This document shows positions 24,562 to 32,405 of a DNA stretch of 64,000 nucleotides, piece after piece. How positions within the stretch are numbered: the first letter of the stretch is position 1; each line of letters begins with the position of its first letter. Location of the stretch: assembly GCA_039812645.1 (NCBI GenBank), contig JBDIAV010000009.1, positions 1 through 64,000 on the forward strand, given 5' to 3'. Under the pieces are notes generated by a model that worked only from the letters and a program-made list of their open reading frames with translations, did no database searches and was not told where the DNA came from. The translations under genes and the position numbers were made by a program. This DNA comes from Ancrocorticia sp039812645 (lineage in GTDB: Bacteria > Actinomycetota > Actinomycetes > Actinomycetales > Actinomycetaceae).

Positions 24562-26148
24562 CTACGAATCCTTGACCGACTTCAACAGGGCAATCTCTAG
24601 CCGCATCGGTTTAGCCGTTCGGACCATTCCATTCTCGTCAGCTCCATAAATGCGCCCTCGATTTCCTTCGTTCCACGGGTTCCATCCCGGCTGACCGGTG
24701 GTGATGAAACGAACCCAGTCGGAATGCATCGTGGATGCGAGGGTGAGAGGAGGTGATGTGGTGCCAAAAATACGGGGGACGTCGCCGTCGTCGAGGCAGT
24801 TGAAAACGAAAGGGATCTCGGCACAGTGGTCGGCAAAACCGGTGCTTGGCTTTGGCCACGCAAACTCATACACCCAGGTGGACGCTTTCTTCGCCCCCAC
24901 AGTCACTCCGGTCTCCACGTCGCACGCCACCGCAACCCGCGCCCGCAGGCGCGACTGCACTCTCCGAATCATGGGCATGTGGAAAAGTCCGGCCGTAGCC
25001 AGTTGACCTAACACGAGAGCGGTATCGTCGTGCAGTTCCGGATGTTCGCGCACGAACGACCACGCGGCAAGCTTAGGAAAGCCGGCGGCATTCAGGACCG
25101 TGCGCGGATCGTAGCTCCGCCACACCTCCCTCATCGGTTTCAGCATGGCGGTAAGTTCGTTGCGAGTACAACCGATAAGCAGCGGGATCTCGGCGCTCGC
25201 CCCTTTCGCAAGGGCCCGGTTAACGGAAGTCGGCAGGACGTCGTCGTCGATCACGGGTGCAAACGGAACCAATGCGGACGAAACGCGTTCAGTGCCACTG
25301 ACGCTGGCAAATTGGCGGGCCAGCGTGGTGGGTACGTTGGGAACTTGCTCCAAGGGAAGCGGAAACTCAGCCATCAGCTCGTCAATCCGCTCGGTGGATA
25401 GGCTCGACCAACCAGCCAGAGTGTTGGGAATTCCGGCCCTCGCGGCAAACTCCACGGAACGCTCCAATGCCCGCTCGGCAGTGCCTTCCAACGTGGCCGG
25501 GCTCTGCGCAATCGCCTGCTGGAACAAGCCGCGCGCTCGCGGACTCGTCATCAGGCACAGGACCGATCCGCCTCCAGCACTCTGTCCCGCGATGGTGACG
25601 CGATGGGGGTCACCACCAAACTGCTCAATATTTTCCCGTACCCAGTGCAACGCCAAAATTTGGTCAAGTAACCCGCGATTAGCCGGAGCCGGGGCGTCCT
25701 CAATGTAACCAAAGCCTTCAAACCCGAGCCGATACCCAACCGACACCGTAACGATGCCACGGGCATTAAAAGACTTGCCATCGTACCAGGGGTTCGAAGG
25801 AGAACCGCCCACGTAGCCGCCTCCGTGTATCCATACCAGGACCGGAAGTTTGGCGGTAGGCAGATTTGGCGCGGGAGTGAAGACGTTGAGGTTGAGGATG
25901 TCGTCGCCAGGAATGGTGGGCTCCGGCATTAACGAAAACGCATCGAACGGACGCCGTTGCGGCGTTGGGCCGTACGCGGTGGCGTCACGGACACCCTTCC
26001 AGCGCCTTCTCGGTACCGGCGCGGCAAACCTCAGCTCACCCACGGGCGCCTCAGCGTACGGAATCCCCAGGAACGCGACGGAATTCGTGCCCCTTCCACG
26101 CACTGCGCCACAACGTGTCTCCACGACTGTGCGACTGGGGTGGTTCAT
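24562..26148 (-). CDS. Type B carboxylesterase
   Basis: A 528-residue alpha/beta hydrolase of the COesterase family. It shows the oxyanion segment WIHGGGYVGGSPSN, the EDCLYLN-type region replaced by GDDILNLNVFTP, the nucleophile elbow GQSAGGGS (Ser near residue 190), and the end AEIPFVFNCLD near the catalytic His region (ADHCAEIPF). There is no signal peptide, so it is cytosolic. A GAGGAG site precedes ATG 26148. It converges on the LacI gene and hydrolyses an unknown ester; p-nitrobenzyl-esterase-like enzymes are the nearest group. Confidence 0.9.
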   Translation of the reverse strand: MNHPSRTVVETRCGAVRGRGTNSVAFLGIPYAEAPVGELRFAAPVPRRRWKGVRDATAYGPTPQRRPFDAFSLMPEPTIPGDDILNLNVFTPAPNLPTAKLPVLVWIHGGGYVGGSPSNPWYDGKSFNARGIVTVSVGYRLGFEGFGYIEDAPAPANRGLLDQILALHWVRENIEQFGGDPHRVTIAGQSAGGGSVLCLMTSPRARGLFQQAIAQSPATLEGTAERALERSVEFAARAGIPNTLAGWSSLSTERIDELMAEFPLPLEQVPNVPTTLARQFASVSGTERVSSALVPFAPVIDDDVLPTSVNRALAKGASAEIPLLIGCTRNELTAMLKPMREVWRSYDPRTVLNAAGFPKLAAWSFVREHPELHDDTALVLGQLATAGLFHMPMIRRVQSRLRARVAVACDVETGVTVGAKKASTWVYEFAWPKPSTGFADHCAEIPFVFNCLDDGDVPRIFGTTSPPLTLASTMHSDWVRFITTGQPGWNPWNEGNRGRIYGADENGMVRTAKPMRLEIALLKSVKDS

Positions 26149-26470
26149 GTGAACTCCTCAAAGTTGACGACGACGGCCTCCACTATGAGTCCGCCAATGG
26201 CTTCGGCTACGCTGCCGAGTTCGTCCTACTCCGCTACCTTACAAGGTTAATTGTTTCATCGGGATGAATTTTCGGGATTGTCCTGTGAATGCAGGACCGT
26301 TTCGCGGGGTTTACGCGCGGGGCGCAAACCTGCTGAGATGGTTCCGTTGCCACGGCATCCTGTGGTATTTCATCATAAAAGTCTGTGATCAACCTTCGTA
26401 AATGACGTCCTTTCTGGGTAATTCCGCTCTTTCTCTCGTGTATTTGTCGTTTCGCGATATTCTTCCCCTC
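26149..26470. other. Divergent intergenic region
   Basis: Promoter region of the minus-strand esterase and the plus-strand membrane protein. TATTCT at 26458-26463, seven bases before GTG 26471, is a possible leaderless promoter. I see no gene or strong repeat. Confidence 0.45.
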
Positions 26471-27499
26471 GTGAGCATCTCCCCTTCCGCGCGCCCCCTT
26501 GTGTGGCTTCGCAGCGCGCGCCATGCTCTTCTTCCCAACCCTCGCACGGTTCTCGACCTCGCCACGGTTCACGACCTCCCTCTCGACCCAAGCATTGTTC
26601 TCCAGGTGGCACGCGTGTCTCGTTTGTCCGAACTTGGAGGAGCCAGTGTCCGCGAGCAGTCCGCTGAGGACCTCATGGATCGCGGATTCGTTGCCAGGGA
26701 GCTGCGCCGCTCACTCGAAAAGCGATGCCGTCTGTGGGTATTTTCTGTCGACGACGACCTGACCCTCACCGAGTTGCAGCAAGCTTTCCCTGGCCACGTC
26801 CACGCACTCGGCCCGCGGTTAAGCAACGGCGCCGCCGCCTATGCCATCAACGTGGTGGAATTGACCCGCTTCCTGGTTCTGGACCATCCGGAAAGCGCGC
26901 ACATCCTCGCCGGAATCGATTCGGCTTGCTTGCCGGTAGATGTAGCCCAGGGTCTCGAAGCCCTCGGCGTTCCACTCAAACGCCGTAACTGGCTTTCCCG
27001 GTTGCTACGTAATCCGCAGTTCTATGTTTATGCGACGGTACTCGTCTATTCAGCGCTGCGGGCGCTCCCCGTCACGTTCATCAAAGAATTCGAAGGCAGT
27101 GTTGCCTTTCTCTGGGGTATCGACATGGTGACGGCTATCCCCTACACCTGGGGTGTCCTTGCCATGGTGACCGCTGTGAAACGCTCCGTCAGGTTCTGGG
27201 GCACCGTCACCACCGTGGTCACGTTCATAGCCCCCTACGTGTACTTCTGGAGATACGGGCACGCCACCCCACCCTTTGTGTGGGTCATCATCGCAATCAT
27301 GATTCTGGCAAGTATCACACTCGAGGTATCTAAGGTTATACAGGAGAAGCAATTGTGCCGGAAGTATCGCGCCTCTCGAGTACTTCCTGCACCGTGCGCA
27401 CTGCACTCAGCAGCATTAACCACGCTCCCGATGCCCACCATAGGACTTCCGCAGCCAACGGCCGATTCGGCTGCGCCGCAACCAGCGCCACTGTCGTAG
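26471..27499 (+). CDS. Uncharacterised membrane protein overlapping the pcs gene
   Basis: About 342 residues from GTG 26471; an upstream in-frame ATG (26402) is the alternative. The N-terminal 190 residues are soluble and unrecognised. The C-terminal part has about four hydrophobic segments (FYVYATVLVYSALRALPVTF; PYTWGVLAMVTAV; WGTVTTVVTFIAPYVYFW; PPFVWVIIAIMILASITLEV). The last 50 codons, Pro/Ala/Leu-rich, lie antisense to the 3' end of the phosphatidylcholine synthase gene, a 164-base convergent overlap. Codon pattern and hydrophobicity support a real gene; function unknown. Confidence 0.6.
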   Translation: MSISPSARPLVWLRSARHALLPNPRTVLDLATVHDLPLDPSIVLQVARVSRLSELGGASVREQSAEDLMDRGFVARELRRSLEKRCRLWVFSVDDDLTLTELQQAFPGHVHALGPRLSNGAAAYAINVVELTRFLVLDHPESAHILAGIDSACLPVDVAQGLEALGVPLKRRNWLSRLLRNPQFYVYATVLVYSALRALPVTFIKEFEGSVAFLWGIDMVTAIPYTWGVLAMVTAVKRSVRFWGTVTTVVTFIAPYVYFWRYGHATPPFVWVIIAIMILASITLEVSKVIQEKQLCRKYRASRVLPAPCALHSAALTTLPMPTIGLPQPTADSAAPQPAPLS

Positions 27500-28082
27500 C
27501 AATCCACACCATTGAGGCCCCAATATTGACCCATCTGTACTGCTTGACCCTGAACGGATGAACAAAGGTCAGCGGCGCCACGGTGAGGATCGAAAGCACG
27601 ATGGTCACGGCAACGTTGGCCGCGGCCGAGGTACCAAAGATCCACATAATGATGGCCACGACGTTCCACGCCGCCGGAAAACCGCGGAAGTAGTAGTCCG
27701 ACGTCTTGAGGCTGAGATTGCAGTAGCAGAAGACAGACGAGGCGCAGACAAGCGCAAACATCGCCATCGCCATGGCTTGAGACCCAAACGGAAGGTACAG
27801 GTACATAAAGAGCGCCGGGATAAACGTCCAGGTCAGATAGTCCACCAGGACGTCTAAGGAGGTCCCGTCAAAGTTTGGCGCAAACTTCTTGACGTTGACT
27901 TTGCGCGCCATTGTGCCATCCACGCCGTCGACAATGAGCGCGATACCCAGCCACAGCCACATGCCCTTGATGTTTCCGTCAAATAGCGCCACTGCGGCAA
28001 GGCATGCCCAGAAGACACCTGTGATCGTGAAGGCGTGCACGGCCCAGGCAAGTGCAACCCTCGTCGTATGAGATTTTGGCAT
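27336..28082 (-). CDS. pcs: Phosphatidylcholine synthase (CDP-alcohol phosphatidyltransferase family)
   Basis: A 248-residue membrane enzyme with about eight hydrophobic segments. The CDP-alcohol motif reads DGTMAR, then 12 residues, then GTSLDVLVD: the DG-x2-AR-x12-G-x3-D-x3-D spacing that marks phosphatidylcholine synthases, not the x8 spacing of ordinary members. SDYYFRGFPAAWN and FVHPFRVKQYRWVN also match rhizobial Pcs. The enzyme joins choline to CDP-diacylglycerol in one step, so cells would need exogenous choline. ATG 28082 was chosen by alignment to family N-termini; one 15 codons upstream is possible. Its 3' end overlaps a convergent gene. Confidence 0.82.
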   Translation of the reverse strand: MPKSHTTRVALAWAVHAFTITGVFWACLAAVALFDGNIKGMWLWLGIALIVDGVDGTMARKVNVKKFAPNFDGTSLDVLVDYLTWTFIPALFMYLYLPFGSQAMAMAMFALVCASSVFCYCNLSLKTSDYYFRGFPAAWNVVAIIMWIFGTSAAANVAVTIVLSILTVAPLTFVHPFRVKQYRWVNIGASMVWIATTVALVAAQPNRPLAAEVLWWASGAWLMLLSAVRTVQEVLERRDTSGTIASPV

Positions 28083-28157
28083 GGGCTTATTGTGCCGTGC
28101 GGGTGCAGGCCACCGGACAAACATCAATGAGAGCCAGGTCTCATTCGGAAATTAAGA

Positions 28158-28210
28158 TCAAGTACTTGACCATCTAGTCAGGTACTTGTATATTTAAGTC
28201 AAGCACCTGA
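28158..28210. promoter_or_regulatory. Three MarR-type operator copies
   Basis: Three 12-bp sites close to the palindrome TCAAGTACTTGA lie at 28158-28169 (perfect), 28178-28189 (TCAGGTACTTGT) and 28199-28210 (TCAAGCACCTGA). They are spaced 20 and 21 bases, about two helical turns, so bound dimers would sit on one face of the DNA. They fill the gap between pcs and the MarR gene. Confidence 0.75.
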
Positions 28211-28289
28211 CCAATTGGTGCGATCCGACTTCCGCCACGAACCGGAAGCGGGTCAAAAGAAACACAACACCCGAAAGAGGTATACACCC

Positions 28290-29156
28290 ATGAACGAGAT
28301 ACAAGAACAACTTCTTGAGCAGTTCACCCACTTCGAGCGCCTTGCGCATCGCTACCAGCGCCACCTGCACGGCCGCGGACCGGGAGGACCTGGCCCCGGC
28401 CGTGGCCCCCTACACAACCCGCACCGTGGCCAAGGCCGAGTGCTTTCCATCCTCAAGCTTCAGCCGGAAATCCCCCAGAGGGAGCTTGGTTATCTTCTCG
28501 ATATGAGCAAGCAGTCCCTCGCCGAGATCCTCGGCAAGTTAGAACGCGCAGAACTCATTGCTCGCACACCCTCCGAAAAGGATCGGCGCGCACACATCAT
28601 CTCCCTCACCGAGAAGGGCAAGGCCATGCTGGATGAGGAAGCAGCCCGCGCCCAACAGAACGAGAAAAGCCTCACCAGTATCTTCGACTGTCTCTCAGCG
28701 GAAGAGCAGCAGAACCTCAACGACTACCTCACTCGAATCATCGCCCACATGGAGGAGCACTTCTCCGACGACGGCGACGAGCGCGCAGAACTCTACCGCT
28801 CCCGTTTCTTTGCCGACCACGGTGTCGACGACGAACGCTGGATGGGCGAGGGACGCGGGCGAGGCCGTGGCCGTCGTGGTGAAGGTCCGGGAGAGCGTGG
28901 CTTCGAGGGCCGTGGTGGCTTCGACGGGCGCGAAGGCCGCGGAGGTCCAGATGGCCGTGGGAGACCCCGCGGACGCGGCGGTTACGGCGAACGCGACGGC
29001 TACGAAGGCCGCGGTGGCTACCGCCCCGGCCATCGTTTCCCCGAACCGGGCGAGGACTCTCCTCGCGGCAGCTTTGAAGGAGATTTCCCCACCGAACCTG
29101 GCGATCCTCGGATGCGCCGTTGGGCAGGTCGCCGCCGCGGGCGTCGCTACTACTGA
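28290..29156 (+). CDS. MarR-family regulator with a long Arg/Gly-rich tail
   Basis: A 288-residue protein, twice the family's usual length. Residues about 1-155 are a winged-helix MarR domain with the recognition region IPQRELGYLLDMSKQSLAEILGKLERAELIARTPSEKDRRAHIISLTEKG. A Gly/Pro/His-rich loop interrupts the first helices (HLHGRGPGGPGPGRG). Residues about 185-288 are Gly/Arg/Asp/Glu-rich with repeated GRGG, GRGRGR and RGRRYY motifs resembling eukaryotic RGG boxes. The start ATG 28290 follows GAAAGAGG. Three operator-like sites upstream suggest autoregulation and perhaps control of divergent pcs. Confidence 0.85.
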   Translation: MNEIQEQLLEQFTHFERLAHRYQRHLHGRGPGGPGPGRGPLHNPHRGQGRVLSILKLQPEIPQRELGYLLDMSKQSLAEILGKLERAELIARTPSEKDRRAHIISLTEKGKAMLDEEAARAQQNEKSLTSIFDCLSAEEQQNLNDYLTRIIAHMEEHFSDDGDERAELYRSRFFADHGVDDERWMGEGRGRGRGRRGEGPGERGFEGRGGFDGREGRGGPDGRGRPRGRGGYGERDGYEGRGGYRPGHRFPEPGEDSPRGSFEGDFPTEPGDPRMRRWAGRRRGRRYY

Positions 29157-29204
29157 GGAGCCCCTAGGTAGCAATGGAGAGCCGTCTTCCGAAAATGTTA
29201 GGCA

Positions 29205-29236
29205 TTTCATGAGACCGTGACTACGGTCCCATGAAA
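29205..29236 (+). terminator. Hairpin after the MarR gene
   Basis: Arms TTTCATGAGACCG and CGGTCCCATGAAA pair with one mismatch around TGACTA, about 50 bases after the MarR stop. It likely ends that transcript before the ppc promoter. Confidence 0.6.
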
Positions 29237-29427
29237 GCCGGACCTACCGCTTAGACCAAACACCAGCGGTTCTACCAGAGAACCCTCGGTTCCCCGTCTT
29301 TTCGGCAGACTTTCGGTCTGACCATCGGCAGATTCTCAACGCGCGTCACAAAGTGCCGGAGACGCAATCCGCCGTCGTTATTATCTTGGGACTCTCGTCC
29401 TGACTCCAGCTTCGTTATGATGACCGC

Positions 29428-32115
29428 ATGTCCGAAGCGAATTCAACACCTGCGGCCGCCCTCGGCGATCGTATGGACAATGAACAAGAACTGCCCGAGC
29501 AGTTGCGAGCCGACGTCCGTCTGCTTGGCACCCTGCTCGGTCATGTTCTGCGCGAAAGTGGCTCACCGGGTCTCTTCGAAGATGTCGAAAGATTCCGGCA
29601 AGCAACCATCGCCGCGTACGCGGACGAATCGTCCGAGGCCTTCGATCGCGCCGTGGAAATTGCCGAGTCCTTCTCGGTCTCCCGCGCCGATGAAGTTGCC
29701 CGAGCATTCACCGTGTACTTCCACCTCGTCAATCTCGCCGAGGAGTTCCAGCGTGTCCGCGTCCTCCGCCAGATCGAGCCGGAATCCGAGGACCGCAGCA
29801 AAACGCTCTCCGGGGCCTTCGCGCAGCTCAGCGAAGAAATTGGCCACGAAGCGGCGCTGCGGCACCTTCAAAACCTGGAGTTCCATCCCGTCTTTACGGC
29901 CCACCCCACTGAGGCGCGACGCAGGGCGGTCTCCTCATCGATCCGGAGGCTGTCCGGCCTGCTGGAAGCATGGGAAACTGCCCCACGTAACCGCGCCGAA
30001 GCCCACAAGATCGAACGGCTTCTCCTCGAAGAGATCGACATCCTCTGGCGCACCGCCCCCATCCGCCCCAAGAAGCCTGAACCCACGGACGAAGTCCGGG
30101 CGATCATGGCAGTCTTCGACGAAACGCTCTACACCGCAATTCCCAAGGTGTATCGCAAGGTCGACGACGCCCTGCAGGGTCCGAAGTCCGGAAGCAAGGC
30201 ACCTCTCATTACCCCGTTTGTCCGTATTGGAACCTGGGTGGGTGGTGATCGTGACGGCAACCCATTCGTTACCGCCTCGGTGACTCAGAAAGCCGTTGCC
30301 ATCGCGTCAGATCACATCCTGCGCGGGCTTGAGCGGACCTCCGAACGAGTTGCTCGCAAGCTGACTCTTTCCGCAGAGACCACTCCCCCGAGTAGGGAAC
30401 TTCTCTCGCTGTGGCAGAATCTCGCCGTAGCTGATGAGGAGGGCGCAAAGGACGCTATCAAGCGTGCTCCTGAGGAGGCGCATAAGCGCGTCATGATGCT
30501 CATTGCACGTCGTATTAAGGCCACACGGGGACGCAACGCGGACCTCGCTTACAGCGAGCCCTCCGAGTTGCTCGCTGAACTGCGCGTTGTGCAGGATTCG
30601 TTGGCTCAGGCGGGTTCACCCCGTCAAGCCTATGGTTCGTTCCAAGAGCTGCTGTGGCGCGTGGAGACCTACGGTTTCCATCTCGCTGAGCTAGAAGTGC
30701 GCCAGCACTCCGCCGTACACGCCAAGGCTCTCGCAGAATGCGAGGCTGTGGCTGCCGGTGAAGAAGGTGCAGAGCTCAGCGAACAGACCCAGGAAGTGCT
30801 GGAAGTCTTCCGGACAATCGCTCAGGTGCAGCGAAGGTATGGACCGCGAGCTGCGGGCCGCTACATCATTTCTTTCACCCAGTCCGCTCAGGACCTCGTG
30901 ACGGTGTTTAAGCTGGCTCATCATGCCGTCGGAAGCGTCGGCAAGGTTCCCACGCTCGACGTCATTCCCCTGTTTGAAACCTACGCGGATCTGCAGGCAG
31001 CCCCGGATATTCTGGCCGAGGTCGTTACCTATCCAGAGTTCGCTGCGCGCCTGGAAGAAACCGACGGCAAACTCGAAGTGATGCTTGGTTACTCGGACTC
31101 GTCCAAGGACGTGGGCCCGGTGGCCGCAAACCTTGCCCTCTACGAGGCGCAGGCCAAGATCGGAGCATGGGCTCTTGAATGCGGCTACGAGCTGACACTG
31201 TTCCATGGGCGCGGCGGCGCTCTCGGACGTGGTGGCGGCCCCGCCAGCACCGCAATCCTCGCCCAGCCACCGCATTCGGTCGAGGGACGCTTCAAGGTCA
31301 CCGAGCAGGGTGAGGTTGTCTTTGCCCGCTATGGCGATCCCACTATCGCAATGCGCCACATCGATCGGGTTGCTGCCGCCACACTTCTGGCTGTAGCTCC
31401 CTCCATTGAGCAACGCAACCAGCAGGCAGCCGATCGCTACGCCGTCGTCGCCCAAACGATGAACGACTCTTCCCGCGAGCGCTTCGACTCCTTGGTCCAC
31501 GCTGAGGGCTTCGCCCCGTGGTTCGCAACGGTTACTCCGCAGGAAGAGATCGGACTGCTCGCACTTGGCTCTCGGCCAGCACGTCGCGGGCTATCTGTGG
31601 AATCGCTTGCCGACCTCCGTGCCATCCCGTGGGTTTTCGCATGGTCGCAGGCCCGTATCAACCTAGCTGGTTGGTTCGGCCTAGGCACCGCGCTGGACAC
31701 CGTGGGCGACGAGGAGCTTCTCCGCCAGGCATATCAGGAGTGGCCACTCTTCCAAACCATCATCGATAACGTGGGAATGAGCCTCGCCAAGGCTGACTCA
31801 CGTATCGCTCGCCGCTATCTTGATCTCGGCGATCGTCCCGACCTCACCAAGATGGTGATCGACGAGATGCAGCTGACGCGCGAGTGGCTCATTAAAATCA
31901 CGGGCGGCAGCAACCTCTTGGCTAACAAGCCGGTTCTGCAAATGGCCGTCAAGATGCGCAGCCCTTACGTGGATGCGCTATCGCTACTCCAGCTGCGTGC
32001 GCTACGCGTGCTACGCGAGCAAGAGGGCGGCACGAGCAAGGCGCCAGAAGAATGGCAACACCTGTTGCTGCTTTCAGTTTCAGGCGTTGCAGCCGGACTT
32101 CAGAACACCGGCTGA
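29428..32115 (+). CDS. ppc: Phosphoenolpyruvate carboxylase
   Basis: An 895-residue enzyme of normal length that carboxylates PEP to oxaloacetate, feeding the TCA cycle. Catalytic landmarks are VFTAHPTEARRR with His159, GYSDSSKDVGPVAANLALYEAQ near residue 554, and FHGRGGALGRGGGP near residue 592 (mobile loop); the C-terminal allosteric end is ...GLQNTG. No Shine-Dalgarno is visible; TATGAT ends seven bases before ATG 29428, so a leaderless mRNA is likely. It appears monocistronic, with a hairpin region downstream. Confidence 0.96.
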   Translation: MSEANSTPAAALGDRMDNEQELPEQLRADVRLLGTLLGHVLRESGSPGLFEDVERFRQATIAAYADESSEAFDRAVEIAESFSVSRADEVARAFTVYFHLVNLAEEFQRVRVLRQIEPESEDRSKTLSGAFAQLSEEIGHEAALRHLQNLEFHPVFTAHPTEARRRAVSSSIRRLSGLLEAWETAPRNRAEAHKIERLLLEEIDILWRTAPIRPKKPEPTDEVRAIMAVFDETLYTAIPKVYRKVDDALQGPKSGSKAPLITPFVRIGTWVGGDRDGNPFVTASVTQKAVAIASDHILRGLERTSERVARKLTLSAETTPPSRELLSLWQNLAVADEEGAKDAIKRAPEEAHKRVMMLIARRIKATRGRNADLAYSEPSELLAELRVVQDSLAQAGSPRQAYGSFQELLWRVETYGFHLAELEVRQHSAVHAKALAECEAVAAGEEGAELSEQTQEVLEVFRTIAQVQRRYGPRAAGRYIISFTQSAQDLVTVFKLAHHAVGSVGKVPTLDVIPLFETYADLQAAPDILAEVVTYPEFAARLEETDGKLEVMLGYSDSSKDVGPVAANLALYEAQAKIGAWALECGYELTLFHGRGGALGRGGGPASTAILAQPPHSVEGRFKVTEQGEVVFARYGDPTIAMRHIDRVAAATLLAVAPSIEQRNQQAADRYAVVAQTMNDSSRERFDSLVHAEGFAPWFATVTPQEEIGLLALGSRPARRGLSVESLADLRAIPWVFAWSQARINLAGWFGLGTALDTVGDEELLRQAYQEWPLFQTIIDNVGMSLAKADSRIARRYLDLGDRPDLTKMVIDEMQLTREWLIKITGGSNLLANKPVLQMAVKMRSPYVDALSLLQLRALRVLREQEGGTSKAPEEWQHLLLLSVSGVAAGLQNTG

Positions 32116-32200
32116 TAAGCGAAGCTCGCGACGTGTTGCTGAGAGGTTCGGCCGTCACGAAGATGGTGTGGGGCTTGACTGGCAAGGCGGACGACGAATC

Positions 32201-32246
32201 GGCACCGGCCGGCGGACTTTCTACGGAAGGTTTGCCGGCCGGTGCC
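32201..32246. repeat. Perfect 13-bp-arm inverted repeat between ppc and the MMPL gene
   Basis: GGCACCGGCCGGC (32201-32213) and GCCGGCCGGTGCC (32234-32246) flank a 20-base loop, 86 bases after the ppc stop. It may terminate ppc, although the loop is longer than usual and no U-run follows. The rest of 32116-32405 shows no supported gene. Confidence 0.5.
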
Positions 32247-32405
32247 GTTGTGGATGTCCTCGCAGGCCATTCACGCTAGCCGCCATCATGGAGGCAATGC
32301 GCGTCCTCGCGGAGCGGCTGGCCAGCGGGGATTCGCACCGCGAGCAAACATCCTCTTCCGGCCTCCGGGAGCCGTTGGTACCCTGTCCGAAAGGAGGGCA
32401 CCGCC

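Noticed and set aside
26234..26572. Minus-strand 112-codon frame before the membrane-protein gene
   Set aside because: Lys/Arg/Gly-rich with no motif and it overlaps the start of a better-supported gene.
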